A DNA stretch of 64,000 nt, taken from Pseudomonas sp. JAI120 (lineage in GTDB: Bacteria > Pseudomonadota > Gammaproteobacteria > Pseudomonadales > Pseudomonadaceae). The notes under the pieces are model-generated. The model had not been told where the DNA came from. It saw nothing but the letters and a program-made list of their open reading frames with translations, and searched no databases. Made by a program: the position numbers and the translations under genes. Of the stretch, positions 38,488 through 47,889 are shown piece after piece (the stretch's first letter is position 1; every line of letters begins with the position of its first letter). The stretch lies in contig NZ_JACHCZ010000001.1 of the NCBI RefSeq assembly GCF_014207255.1, positions 1,417,378 to 1,481,377 on the forward strand, written 5' to 3'.

Positions 38488-38564
38488 TGGCGCAGCGGAC
38501 GGGACTCGAACCCGCGACCCCCGGCGTGACAGGCCGGTATTCTAACCGACTGAACTACCGCTGC
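38488..38564 (-). tRNA. tRNA-Asp (anticodon GTC), copy 1
   Basis: Identical in sequence to the downstream copy. It reads GAC and GAU codons. It follows tRNA-Val(TAC) by 55 bases and is probably processed from a common transcript. Confidence 0.97.
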
Positions 38565-38619
38565 GCGTCGGTGCAACCTTTAACGTTGCGTCTCACCCGA
38601 AGGTAAAACTCTCAAGAAG

Positions 38620-38695
38620 TGGTGGGTGATGACGGGATCGAACCGCCGACCCTCTGCTTGTAAGGCAGATGCTCTCCCAGCTGAGCTAATCACCC
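38620..38695 (-). tRNA. tRNA-Val (anticodon TAC)
   Basis: A 76-base cloverleaf with acceptor stem GGGTGAT/ATCACCC and anticodon loop CTTACAA, giving TAC. CCA is encoded. First gene of the Val-Asp-Asp cluster. Confidence 0.97.
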
Positions 38696-38802
38696 TTTGC
38701 TTCGTTGAGGCCGCGAAATTTACGCAGGTAGCGGACCTAAGTCAATAGCCTGCTTGAAGTTTTTCTGAAAAAGACAAAATTGCTTCAAGACGGCTACCCG
38801 CC

Positions 38803-39567
38803 CTACTCGCTGTAAATCATCTTCTTGCTCATGCCACCGTCCACCACAAACTCTTGCCCCGTGACAAACCCGGCCTGGCGCGACAGCAGCCACGCCACCA
38901 TCGCCGCCACGTCCTCCACCGTACCCACCCTGCCCGCCGGGTGCTGGGCATGATCGGCATCGGTCAAAGGCTCGGCACGCCGCGCGGCAGGATCACGGGC
39001 ATCGATCCAGCCAGGGCTGACCGCATTCACCCGCACTTCCGGCCCGAGACTCATCGCCAAGGCGTGAGTAAGGGCCAATAAGCCACCCTTGCTCGCCGCA
39101 TAGGCCTCGGTATCCGGCTCCGACTGGCGGGCCCGGGTCGACGCCAGGTTGACGATGGCGCCGCCGTGGGCACGCAGGTATGGCGCACAATGCTTGGCCA
39201 GCAACATCGGCCCACTGAGGTTAACGGCCAGCACGCGGTTCCAGTAAGCCAGGTCAAGGCTTTCCAGGGTGATATTGTGCGGGTGGGCCACCGCAGCGTT
39301 ACAGACCAACGCGTCCAGGCGCCCGAATTGCCCCAGGACTTCGGCGACCCCTTGGGCCACCTGTTTCTCGTCAGCCACATCCATGGTGATAAACCAGGCG
39401 TTGTCGCCCAGCACCTTGGACACCTTGGAACCGCGCTCGCGGTCCAGGTCGGTCAAGACCACCTGCCAGCCTTCGCTGATCAGCCACGCGGCAATCCCCA
39501 GGCCAATGCCCCGCGCCGCGCCCGTCACCAGAGCGACGCGACCATTACTGGCCGTTGCGGCCTCCAT
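38803..39567 (-). CDS. Short-chain dehydrogenase/reductase
   Basis: A 254-residue classical SDR. The NAD(P)-binding motif [15 protein letters not shown] is near the N terminus, VCNAA follows, and the catalytic Tyr-Lys pair is in [16 protein letters not shown] with an upstream Ser in NLASTRA. The end [11 protein letters not shown] is typical. An Asp in VLTDLDRE after the second strand suggests NAD. A GTG at 39582 overlaps the metZ stop (GTGA) and could be the true start by coupling; I kept the ATG behind GAGTGG. The substrate is unknown. Confidence 0.85.
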   Translation of the reverse strand: MEAATASNGRVALVTGAARGIGLGIAAWLISEGWQVVLTDLDRERGSKVSKVLGDNAWFITMDVADEKQVAQGVAEVLGQFGRLDALVCNAAVAHPHNITLESLDLAYWNRVLAVNLSGPMLLAKHCAPYLRAHGGAIVNLASTRARQSEPDTEAYAASKGGLLALTHALAMSLGPEVRVNAVSPGWIDARDPAARRAEPLTDADHAQHPAGRVGTVEDVAAMVAWLLSRQAGFVTGQEFVVDGGMSKKMIYSE

Positions 39568-39578
39568 GGACCACTCGA

Positions 39579-40790
39579 TCACAAGGCAGCCAGCCCGCGG
39601 GCCAGGTCAGCCTGCAGATCAGCGACGTCTTCCAGGCCTACCGCAACGCGGATCAGGCTGTCCCGGATACCGGCCGCTTCACGCTCCTGCGGCGCCAGGC
39701 GTCCGTGGGACGTGGTGCTCGGATGGGTAATGGTGGTCTTGCTGTCACCCAGGTTGGCCGTGATGGAGATCAGGCGCGTCGCATCGATAAAGCGCCAGGC
39801 GCCCTCTTTGCCCCCCTTCACTTCGAAGCTCACCACGGCGCCAAATCCACGCTGCTGGCGCTGGGCCAACGCGTGTTGCGGATGGCTCTTGAGGCCGGCG
39901 TAATGCACTTTCTCGATGCCGTCCTGCTTCTCCAGCCACTCGGCCAGGGCCTGAGCGTTGGCGCAATGGGCCTTCATACGCAGGCTGAGGGTTTCCAGGC
40001 CCTTGAGGAAGATCCAGGCGTTGAACGGGCTCAGGGTCGGGCCGGCGGTGCGCAGGAAGCCCACCACTTCCTTCATCTGCTCGCAGCGACCGGCAACCAC
40101 GCCGCCCATGCAACGGCCCTGGCCATCGATAAACTTGGTGGCCGAATGCACCACAATGTCCGCGCCCAGCTTCAGGGGCTGCTGCAAGGCAGGCGTGCAG
40201 AAGCAGTTATCGACCACCAGCATTGCGCCCTTGGCGTGGGCCACTTCGGACAATGCGGCGATATCCACCAGCTCGGCCAGCGGATTGGACGGCGACTCGA
40301 CGAACAGCAATTTGGTGTTGGACTTGATCGCCGCATCCCAACCGGACAGATCCGCCAGGGGCACGTAGTCCACTTCGATCCCGAAGCGCTTGAAGTATTT
40401 CTCGAACAGGCTGATGGTCGAACCGAACACACTGCGTGACACCAGCACGTGGTCGCCGGCACTGCACAGGCTCATTACCACCGCCAGGATAGCCGCCATG
40501 CCGGTGGCCGTCGCCACCGCCTGCTCCGCACCCTCCAGCGCCGCAATACGCTCTTCGAACGCACGCACAGTCGGGTTGGTGTAACGCGAATAAACGTTAC
40601 CCGGCACTTCACCAGCAAAGCGCGCAGCGGCGTCAGCAGCAGTGCGGAATACGTAGCTGGAAGTGAAGAACATCGGGTCACCGTGTTCACCTTCCGGGGT
40701 GCGGTGCTGGCCGGCGCGCACAGCCAGGGTATCGAAAGCTACGCCATCGAGGTCGCTGTCCAAGCGACCGGCATCCCATTCCTGACTCAT
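39579..40790 (-). CDS. metZ: O-succinylhomoserine sulfhydrylase
   Basis: A 403-residue PLP enzyme of the Cys/Met metabolism family that makes homocysteine directly from O-succinylhomoserine and sulfide. The PLP Lys lies in [13 protein letters not shown], and [18 protein letters not shown] and YSRYTNPT are family motifs. AAGGAG precedes the ATG. The purF-metZ-SDR order is that of P. aeruginosa. A terminator separates it from purF. Confidence 0.95.
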   Translation of the reverse strand: MSQEWDAGRLDSDLDGVAFDTLAVRAGQHRTPEGEHGDPMFFTSSYVFRTAADAAARFAGEVPGNVYSRYTNPTVRAFEERIAALEGAEQAVATATGMAAILAVVMSLCSAGDHVLVSRSVFGSTISLFEKYFKRFGIEVDYVPLADLSGWDAAIKSNTKLLFVESPSNPLAELVDIAALSEVAHAKGAMLVVDNCFCTPALQQPLKLGADIVVHSATKFIDGQGRCMGGVVAGRCEQMKEVVGFLRTAGPTLSPFNAWIFLKGLETLSLRMKAHCANAQALAEWLEKQDGIEKVHYAGLKSHPQHALAQRQQRGFGAVVSFEVKGGKEGAWRFIDATRLISITANLGDSKTTITHPSTTSHGRLAPQEREAAGIRDSLIRVAVGLEDVADLQADLARGLAAL

Positions 40791-40826
40791 GCTGCGACTC
40801 CTTACTCAATTCTTTATTTAAGATAC

Positions 40827-40850
40827 AAAACCGGCCCCTCAGGGCCGGTG
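40827..40850 (-). terminator. purF terminator
   Basis: On the minus strand ACCGGCCC and GGGCCGGT pair with a short loop and are followed by TTTG. It is just beyond the purF stop and before metZ. Confidence 0.8.
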
Positions 40851-40855
40851 TCTAC

Positions 40856-42361
40856 TCAGTTGTTGTACAGATCGATGATCGCGCTGACCGCCTGGGTCTT
40901 GATCTTCGACGAGTCGTTACGCGCCTGCTCGATCTTGTTCAGGTAGGCCTCGTCAACATCGCCGGTCACATACTTGCCGTCGAACACGGCGCAGTCGAAC
41001 TGCTCGATCTTGATCTTGCCACCGCCGACCGCTTCGATCAGGTCCGGCAGGTCCTGGTAGATCAGCCAATCCGCGCCGATCAGGTCGGCCACGTCCTGGG
41101 TCGTGCGGTTGTGGGCGATCAGTTCGTGGGCGCTCGGCATGTCGATACCGTACACGTTCGGGTAACGCACGGCAGGCGCTGCGGAACAGAAGTACACGTT
41201 CTTCGCACCGGCTTCGCGAGCCATCTGGATAATTTGCTTGCAGGTGGTGCCGCGTACGATGGAGTCGTCCACCAGCATCACGTTCTTGCCGCGGAACTCC
41301 AGCTCGATGGCGTTGAGTTTCTGGCGCACCGACTTCTTGCGCGCAGCCTGGCCCGGCATGATGAAAGTGCGACCGATGTAACGGTTCTTCACGAAGCCTT
41401 CGCGGAACTTGACGCCCAAGTGGTTGGCCAACTCCAGCGCAGCGGTACGGCTGGTGTCCGGGATCGGGATCACCACGTCTATATCGTGCTCGGGACGCTC
41501 GCGCAGGATCTTGTCGGCCAGCTTCTCACCCATGCGCAGGCGCGCCTTGTATACCGAAACGCCGTCGATGATCGAATCCGGACGCGCCAGATAGACGTGT
41601 TCGAAGATGCACGGGGTGAGTTTCGGCGCGACGGCGCACTGCCGGGTGTGCAGCTTGCCGTCTTCGGTGATGTACACCGCTTCGCCCGGCGCGAGGTCGC
41701 GAATCAGGGTGAAGCCCAGCACATCCAGGGATACGCTTTCGGACGCGATCATGTACTCGACGCCTTCATCGGTGTGACGCTGACCGAACACGATTGGGCG
41801 AATACCGTGCGGGTCACGGAAGCCCACGATGCCGTAGCCGGTGATCATCGCAACGACGGCATAACCGCCGACACAACGGTTGTGCACGTCGATCACGGCG
41901 GCGAACACGTCTTCTTCGGTCGGCTGCAGCTTGCCGCGCTGGGCCAGCTCGTGGGCGAACACGTTGAGCAGCACTTCCGAGTCGGAACTGGTGTTGACGT
42001 GGCGCAGGTCAGATTCGTAAATCTCCTTGGCCAGTTGCTCAACGTTGGTCAGGTTACCGTTATGCGCCAGGGTAATGCCGTAAGGCGAGTTGACGTAGAA
42101 CGGCTGAGCTTCGGCCGAAGTCGAGCTACCGGCGGTCGGGTAACGCACATGGCCAATGCCCATGTGCCCGACGAGGCGCTGCATGTGACGTTGATGGAAC
42201 ACGTCACGTACCAGGCCATTGTCCTTGCGCAGGAATAACCGGCCGTCGTGGCTGGTCACAATACCGGCAGCGTCCTGGCCGCGGTGCTGGAGGACGGTTA
42301 GCGCGTCATACAGCGCCTGATTGACGTTCGACTTACCGACGATACCGACGATGCCACACAT
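40856..42361 (-). CDS. purF: Amidophosphoribosyltransferase
   Basis: A 501-residue enzyme that catalyses the first step of purine synthesis, converting PRPP and glutamine to phosphoribosylamine. After removal of Met the nucleophile is Cys2 (MCGIVGIVG), so I start at 42361 and not at the upstream in-frame codon. The glutaminase domain ([11 protein letters not shown]) precedes the PRPP domain ([12 protein letters not shown]). It lies downstream of cvpA, as in E. coli. Confidence 0.97.
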   Translation of the reverse strand: MCGIVGIVGKSNVNQALYDALTVLQHRGQDAAGIVTSHDGRLFLRKDNGLVRDVFHQRHMQRLVGHMGIGHVRYPTAGSSTSAEAQPFYVNSPYGITLAHNGNLTNVEQLAKEIYESDLRHVNTSSDSEVLLNVFAHELAQRGKLQPTEEDVFAAVIDVHNRCVGGYAVVAMITGYGIVGFRDPHGIRPIVFGQRHTDEGVEYMIASESVSLDVLGFTLIRDLAPGEAVYITEDGKLHTRQCAVAPKLTPCIFEHVYLARPDSIIDGVSVYKARLRMGEKLADKILRERPEHDIDVVIPIPDTSRTAALELANHLGVKFREGFVKNRYIGRTFIMPGQAARKKSVRQKLNAIELEFRGKNVMLVDDSIVRGTTCKQIIQMAREAGAKNVYFCSAAPAVRYPNVYGIDMPSAHELIAHNRTTQDVADLIGADWLIYQDLPDLIEAVGGGKIKIEQFDCAVFDGKYVTGDVDEAYLNKIEQARNDSSKIKTQAVSAIIDLYNN

Positions 42362-42402
42362 GCGACGCAACCCCTACTTAATGAATCTTGACTGAACACA
42401 GC

Positions 42403-42960
42403 TTACTGCGGCGTTTTGGCCGGCAAGAGGTGTTCCTTGAACGGAAGATCAGCGGGTACGCTGATTCCGCTGGCCAGCCACTGACTGCTCCACCCCAATA
42501 TGAGGTTCTTGGACCAATCTGCAACCAATAGAAACTTTGGCACGAGTACCGACTCCTGCCACCACGAATCCTGCTGTACCGGCCCCAGGCTCAATAGCCC
42601 GACCGCCACGACCACCAGCAACGCGCCACGCGCAGCACCGAAGGCCATGCCGAGAAATCGATCGGTCCCGGAGAGGCCGGTGACACGTATCAACTCGCCA
42701 ATAAGATAATTGACCATTGCCCCCACCAGCAGCGTGGCGATGAACATGATGGCGCAGCCCGCGATGACACGAGCCGAAGGTGTCTCGATGTATCCGGCCA
42801 GGTAGACCGACAATGAACCGCCGAACATCCAGGCTACGACTCCTGCGATGATCCAGGTCAGCAACGACAGTGCTTCTTTTACGAAGCCGCGGCTTAGACT
42901 GATCAAAGCGGAGATGGCGACGATTGCAACGATCGCCCAGTCAACCCAGGTAAATGGCAC
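42403..42960 (-). CDS. cvpA: CvpA family membrane protein
   Basis: A 185-residue inner membrane protein with four hydrophobic helices and the family signature FTWVDWAIVAIVAISALISLSRGFVKE at its start. In E. coli it is needed for colicin V production and lies upstream of purF, as here. Its molecular role is still unclear. Confidence 0.93.
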   Translation of the reverse strand: MPFTWVDWAIVAIVAISALISLSRGFVKEALSLLTWIIAGVVAWMFGGSLSVYLAGYIETPSARVIAGCAIMFIATLLVGAMVNYLIGELIRVTGLSGTDRFLGMAFGAARGALLVVVAVGLLSLGPVQQDSWWQESVLVPKFLLVADWSKNLILGWSSQWLASGISVPADLPFKEHLLPAKTPQ

Positions 42961-43121
42961 GTTTGAGCCTACGGACGGATAAGGCGGCGCATTTTAGCAG
43001 AGCGTCGGGCTGTCGGTAAGCTGTGATTGCGGCTGCTTTGCAAATCAATAGTTTGTGGCGAGACGGCCCGATTTCAACCCCGCCACATTTGATTGCATTC
43101 CAGGCTGGAATCGATGCGGGC

Positions 43122-43775
43122 TCAGCCGCGCTCAGGCTGGAAACGGGTCACGAAGCCTTTCAGGTTCTGCTGACGGTCCAGCAAATCCCGCAGCCGGTCG
43201 GCCTCTGCGCGCTCGATCAGCGGCCCGATAAACACCCGGTTCTTGCCGTCGGCGCTACGGATGTAGGCGTTGTAACCCTGGGCACGCAGCTTTTTCTGCA
43301 AGGCGTCAGCGCCTTCGCGATTGCCCAGGCTGGCCACCTGGATCGACCAACTGATCGGCAAACCATTCGGATCGATACGGCTCTGACCCACATCCGGCTT
43401 GCCCGGCGCAGCAGGCTGCGGCGCTACAGGCTTGGGCGCAGGCGTCGCAGGCTTGGCGGCGACCGCCGGAGCAGGTGTCGGCTTGACCACCGGGACACTT
43501 GGCTGAACCGGCATCGACGGCGCCTGTTGCGCGGCCACCTCATCATCAGTCGGCACGGGCTCTTCTTCCGGCAATGCCTGCGGCTCCGGTACTACCACCG
43601 GTTCAACCTGCACTTGCGGTACCGCCGGGGCCTGGGGCGCAGCCGGGGCCTCGACGACCACTTGGCGCTGCTCGTCCTGACGGGAAAACAGCATCGGCAG
43701 GAAAATCACCGCCAATGCCACCAGCACGAGGGCTCCAACCATTCGCTGCTTGTATGCGCTATCCAGTAATGCCAT
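43122..43775 (-). CDS. SPOR-domain protein, DedD-like
   Basis: A 217-residue bitopic inner membrane protein. A short cytoplasmic N terminus precedes one helix (about 13-30: VGALVLVALAVIFLPML), then a long Pro/Ala/Val-rich linker (about 40-140), then a C-terminal SPOR domain (ISWSIQVASLGNREGADAL; VFIGPLIERAEADRL). The layout is that of DedD, a septal peptidoglycan-binding division protein. The ATG at 43775 has GGAGGAAG before it and overlaps the end of folC by 17 bases. It sits in the folC-dedD-cvpA-purF order known from E. coli. Confidence 0.9.
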   Translation of the reverse strand: MALLDSAYKQRMVGALVLVALAVIFLPMLFSRQDEQRQVVVEAPAAPQAPAVPQVQVEPVVVPEPQALPEEEPVPTDDEVAAQQAPSMPVQPSVPVVKPTPAPAVAAKPATPAPKPVAPQPAAPGKPDVGQSRIDPNGLPISWSIQVASLGNREGADALQKKLRAQGYNAYIRSADGKNRVFIGPLIERAEADRLRDLLDRQQNLKGFVTRFQPERG

Positions 43776-45066
43776 GTGCAGCTTCCTCCGTGGAGCGCCG
43801 GGCCAACCACTCAAGCGCCTCGGCAACACAATAAAATGATCCGAACAACAGAATCTCGTCCTCGGCCGTCGCCACCGCGCACTGAGCCTCCAGGGCAGCA
43901 GTCACGCCTGCATACGACGCCACGGGCGCACCAAGGTTCTGTAACGCGATCTCAAGCTCATGGGCCGGACGACTACGGGGCGTGTCCAGCGGCGCGACCG
44001 CCCATGCCTGGACGCTGCCCAGCAACGGCGCAACCACGCCCTCCAAGTCCTTATCGGCGAGCAAACCGAATACAGCAAGGCGACGCCCCACCGGCGGCGT
44101 GCGCGCCAGGCGTTTTGCCAGGTACTGCGCTGCATGGGGATTATGCCCCACATCCAGCAGCAGGTTCAGGTGCTTACCGTGCCAGTCGAACCCGCGACGG
44201 TCCATACGCCCCACCACGCGAGTCGCCAGCAACGTCGCAGCAATCTGCTCAGCATGCCAAGGCAGGTCCAGCAACAGATAGGCTTGCAGCGCGAGCGCGG
44301 CGTTTTCCATCGGCAGATTCAGCAAGGGCAGATCGCGCAGCTCTACAGCCAGCCCACGCGCATCCCGCCCGCGCCACTGCCAGTGCCGGCCACCGATATC
44401 AAGATTGAATTCGCGGCCACGCAGGAAGAATGGGCAATCCAGCTCACGCACCTTGTCCAGCAAGGGCTGCGGCGGATCCAGATCACCGCACAGCGCAGGC
44501 TTACCCTGGCGGAAAATCCCGGCCTTTTCATAAGCCACGGACTCGCGGGTATCCCCCAGGTAGTCGGCATGGTCCACGCCAATACTGGTGACCAGCGCCA
44601 GGTCGGCATCCACCACGTTGACGGTGTCCAGGCGTCCGCCCAGGCCCACTTCCAATACAACCACATCCAGTTGCGCACGCTCGAACAGCCAGAACGCCGC
44701 CAGGGTGCCCATTTCGAAGTAAGTCAGGGAAATCTCGCCTCGCCCGGCATCGAGTGCAGCGAAGGCTTCGCAGAGTTGCTCATCAGTGGCTTCGACGCCA
44801 TTGAGTTGCACCCGCTCGTTGTAACGCAGCAGGTGCGGCGAGCTGTACACGCCAACTTTCAGCCCTTGGGCTTGCAGCAGCGCGGCAACAAAGGCGCAGG
44901 TAGAGCCTTTGCCATTGGTGCCGGTCACCGTGATCACTCGCGGTGCCGGCCGGCCCAACCCAAGGCGGGCCGCTACCTGTTGCGAGCGCTCCAGGCCCAT
45001 GTCGATGGCGGACGGATGCAACTGCTCAAGGTAGGCGAGCCATTCGCCCAGGGTACGTTGGGTCAT
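43759..45066 (-). CDS. folC: Folylpolyglutamate/dihydrofolate synthase
   Basis: A 435-residue Mur-ligase-like ATP enzyme that makes dihydrofolate from dihydropteroate and adds further glutamates. The P-loop [18 protein letters not shown] lies near residue 43, with the helper motif [20 protein letters not shown]. The start overlaps the accD stop by four bases (ATGA). The accD-folC-dedD-cvpA-purF order is conserved. Confidence 0.96.
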   Translation of the reverse strand: MTQRTLGEWLAYLEQLHPSAIDMGLERSQQVAARLGLGRPAPRVITVTGTNGKGSTCAFVAALLQAQGLKVGVYSSPHLLRYNERVQLNGVEATDEQLCEAFAALDAGRGEISLTYFEMGTLAAFWLFERAQLDVVVLEVGLGGRLDTVNVVDADLALVTSIGVDHADYLGDTRESVAYEKAGIFRQGKPALCGDLDPPQPLLDKVRELDCPFFLRGREFNLDIGGRHWQWRGRDARGLAVELRDLPLLNLPMENAALALQAYLLLDLPWHAEQIAATLLATRVVGRMDRRGFDWHGKHLNLLLDVGHNPHAAQYLAKRLARTPPVGRRLAVFGLLADKDLEGVVAPLLGSVQAWAVAPLDTPRSRPAHELEIALQNLGAPVASYAGVTAALEAQCAVATAEDEILLFGSFYCVAEALEWLARRSTEEAAHGITG

Positions 45067-45983
45067 AGGTTCGCAGGCACCGGGGGTACAACGATCGGCT
45101 CGACTTTAGGCGCGACGTAAACAGGTGTCGGCAGGCCCATCATCTGCGCCAGCAGGCTACCCAGGCGTGGACGCAGTTCACCGCGCGGGATGATCAGGTC
45201 GATTGCGCCGTGCTCCAGCAGGAACTCGCTGCGCTGGAAGCCTTCCGGCAGTTTCTCGCGCACGGTCTGCTCGATCACGCGCGGGCCGGCAAAGCCGATC
45301 AGGGCTTTTGGCTCACCGACGATCACGTCGCCGAGCATCGCCAGGCTGGCGGAAACGCCGCCGTAGACTGGGTCGGTCAGCACGGAGATGAACGGAATGC
45401 CTTCTTCGCGCAGACGCGCCAGCACCGCGGAGGTCTTGGCCATTTGCATCAGGGAGATCAACGCTTCCTGCATCCGCGCACCACCGGAGGCGGCGAAGCA
45501 GATCATCGGGCAACGGTTTTCCAGGGCGTAGTTGGCGGCGCGCACGAAGCGTTCGCCGACGATGGCCCCCATGGAGCCACCCATGAAGGAGAACTCGAAC
45601 GCCGACACCACCACCGGCATCCCCAGCAGCTTGCCACTGACGGAAATCAGCGCGTCCTTCTCACCGGTCTGCTTTTGCGCAGCGGTCAGGCGGTCCTTGT
45701 ACTTCTTGCCGTCGCGGAACTTGAGACGGTCAACCGGCTCCAGGTCGGCGCCCAGCTCGTTACGGCCGTCGGCGTCGAGGAAGATGTCGATGCGGGCGCG
45801 GGCGCCGATACGCATGTGGTGGTTGCACTTGGGGCAAACATCCAGGGTCTTTTCCAGCTCGGGGCGGTACAGCACCGCGTCGCAGGATGGGCACTTGTGC
45901 CACAGACCTTCAGGAACCGAGCTTTTTTTCACCTCGGAACGCATGATCGAAGGGATCAGTTTGTCTACTAACCAGTTGCTCAT
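45063..45983 (-). CDS. accD: Acetyl-CoA carboxylase carboxyltransferase beta
   Basis: A 306-residue subunit that, with AccA, transfers the carboxyl group from biotin to acetyl-CoA. A four-Cys zinc ribbon (CPSC and CPKC, about residues 27-50) is followed by the crotonase-like domain with the acetyl-CoA pocket [10 protein letters not shown] chose the ATG at 45983, [14 protein letters not shown], the standard start. Confidence 0.97.
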   Translation of the reverse strand: MSNWLVDKLIPSIMRSEVKKSSVPEGLWHKCPSCDAVLYRPELEKTLDVCPKCNHHMRIGARARIDIFLDADGRNELGADLEPVDRLKFRDGKKYKDRLTAAQKQTGEKDALISVSGKLLGMPVVVSAFEFSFMGGSMGAIVGERFVRAANYALENRCPMICFAASGGARMQEALISLMQMAKTSAVLARLREEGIPFISVLTDPVYGGVSASLAMLGDVIVGEPKALIGFAGPRVIEQTVREKLPEGFQRSEFLLEHGAIDLIIPRGELRPRLGSLLAQMMGLPTPVYVAPKVEPIVVPPVPANL

Positions 45984-46226
45984 GCTTTCTTTCTCCAGTA
46001 CCGGTGGCTTGAACACAGCCCCGCGTATGCCCTTGAGCTAAATTCATATGTGGCGATGACACAGGCTGGACGGGGTCAGACGTTCGACCTGCCATTTCCA
46101 GCCTGCATCCTCAGCCTTCCAGACAGCCTGCCAGTGCAGGTTGCCACTTCATTTCCGGGCCTCCCTCAGGCGGCACCGGGCTGTTTTACACAGTGGTAGT
46201 TATGGACGGCGGCAGACTGCCAGCCG

Positions 46227-46859
46227 TCACATCCCGCCACTGCTGTTGCGCACGGCCTGCATGAATGCGCGAATCCTGCTGTGATCCTTGATGCCCTTAC
46301 ATTGCTCTACCCCACCGCTGACATCCACGGCATACGGCCGAACCTGCTCGATAGCCGCCGCGACATTCGCGGGATTGAGCCCACCGGCGAGGATGATCGG
46401 CTTGCTCAGCCCCTCGGGGATCAGCGACCAATCAAACGCTTCGCCGGTCCCACCCGGTACGCCTTCGACATACGTGTCCAACAGAATGCCACGCGCGCCG
46501 GAATAGGCAGCGCAGGCACGCGCGATGTCGTCACCCGCCTTGACTCGCAACGCCTTGATATACGGGCGCTGGTAGCTTTCACATTCATCCGGGGTTTCGT
46601 CGCCGTGAAATTGCAGCATATCCAACTGTACGGCATCCAGGGTCTCATTGAGCTCGCAGCGGCTGGCGTTGACGAACAAGCCCACGGTGGTCACGAACGG
46701 CGGCAACGCAGCGATGATTGCCCGCGCCTGCAACACATTCACCGCCCGTGGGCTCCTGGCATAAAACACCAGACCAATGGCATCCGCCCCCGCCTCGACT
46801 GCCGCCAGCGCGTCTTCTATGCGGGTAATCCCGCAAATCTTGCTGCGAACGGCAGACAT
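46227..46859 (-). CDS. trpF: Phosphoribosylanthranilate isomerase
   Basis: A 210-residue TIM-barrel enzyme of tryptophan synthesis. The catalytic Cys lies in KICGITR at the start, with a catalytic Asp in ILLDTYV and the phosphate-binding loop [15 protein letters not shown] near the C terminus. It lies in the accD-trpF-truA order that pseudomonads share, away from other trp genes. Confidence 0.96.
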   Translation of the reverse strand: MSAVRSKICGITRIEDALAAVEAGADAIGLVFYARSPRAVNVLQARAIIAALPPFVTTVGLFVNASRCELNETLDAVQLDMLQFHGDETPDECESYQRPYIKALRVKAGDDIARACAAYSGARGILLDTYVEGVPGGTGEAFDWSLIPEGLSKPIILAGGLNPANVAAAIEQVRPYAVDVSGGVEQCKGIKDHSRIRAFMQAVRNSSGGM

Positions 46860-46923
46860 ATCGTAGAAACCTCAGGGGTTGGACCGAGAAAGTCCCGGAT
46901 GGTAACAAAAGCTTTTCCGGGCG

Positions 46924-47778
46924 TCAGCCGTCAAGTTCGCTGAACCCTGTGAGGAAGTGTGGCCCGATGAAGCGTTGCGGCAGCTCGAACTCGTCGCGGT
47001 ACTCCACATCCACCAGGTACAAGCCAAACGGATGCGCCGTGACGCCGCCCGTGCGGCGGATGCGGCTTTCCAGCACTTCCCTGGCCCATTCCACCGGGCG
47101 TTCTCCGGTACCGATGGTCATCAATACGCCAGCAATGTTGCGCACCATGTGGTGCAGGAAGGCGCCGGCGCGGATGTCCAGCACGATCATCTTGCCGTGG
47201 CGGGTCACCCGCAGGTGATGGACTTCCTTGATCGGCGACTTGGCCTGGCACTGGCCGGCACGGAATGCGCTGAAATCATGCACACCCACCAGGTGCTGCG
47301 CAGCCTCGGCCATGCGTTCGGCATCCAGCGGACGGTGGTTCCAGGTGATTTCTTCGTTGAGGTGCGCGGGACGGATCTGGTCGTTATAGATCACATAGCG
47401 ATAACGCCGGGCAATGGCCTTGAAGCGCGCATGAAAGTGCGCAGGCATGACCTTGGCCCAACTGACGCTGACGTCATGGGGCAAATTGATATTGGCGCCC
47501 ATCACCCATGCCTTCATCGTGCGTTCAGCCTGAGTGTCGAAGTGCACCACCTGGCCGCAGGCGTGCACGCCGGCATCGGTACGTCCGGCGCACATCAGCG
47601 ATACGGGCGAATCGGCGACCTTGGACAAGGCCTTCTCCAGGGTTTCCTGCACCGTCAGCACGCCTGACGCCTGGCGCTGCCAGCCGCGATAGCGCGAGCC
47701 TTTGTATTCCACGCCGAGAGCGATGCGGTAAAAGCCAGCGGCCGCCATTTCGGCGGCCGGGTTATCTATATTTGCCAA
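46924..47778 (-). CDS. truA: tRNA pseudouridine synthase A
   Basis: A 284-residue enzyme that makes pseudouridine at positions 38-40 of tRNA anticodon arms. The catalytic Asp lies in CAGRTDAGVHACGQVVHFDT. Other motifs are IALGVEYKGSRYRGWQRQ and FLHHMVRNIAGVLM. The start given is a TTG with a poor ribosome binding site; an ATG at 47748 is an alternative that would remove ten residues without touching the domain. Confidence 0.95.
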   Translation of the reverse strand: MANIDNPAAEMAAAGFYRIALGVEYKGSRYRGWQRQASGVLTVQETLEKALSKVADSPVSLMCAGRTDAGVHACGQVVHFDTQAERTMKAWVMGANINLPHDVSVSWAKVMPAHFHARFKAIARRYRYVIYNDQIRPAHLNEEITWNHRPLDAERMAEAAQHLVGVHDFSAFRAGQCQAKSPIKEVHHLRVTRHGKMIVLDIRAGAFLHHMVRNIAGVLMTIGTGERPVEWAREVLESRIRRTGGVTAHPFGLYLVDVEYRDEFELPQRFIGPHFLTGFSELDG

Positions 47779-47889
47779 GAACTGAGAGCCTGATGAGTTG
47801 CGCGAAGGCGGCCATTATAAATGCGGCAGCTGCGTGGCGTGCGCTTTTGTTAGGGATTGATCCCTCCCACACTGGACCTGCATCGCCCC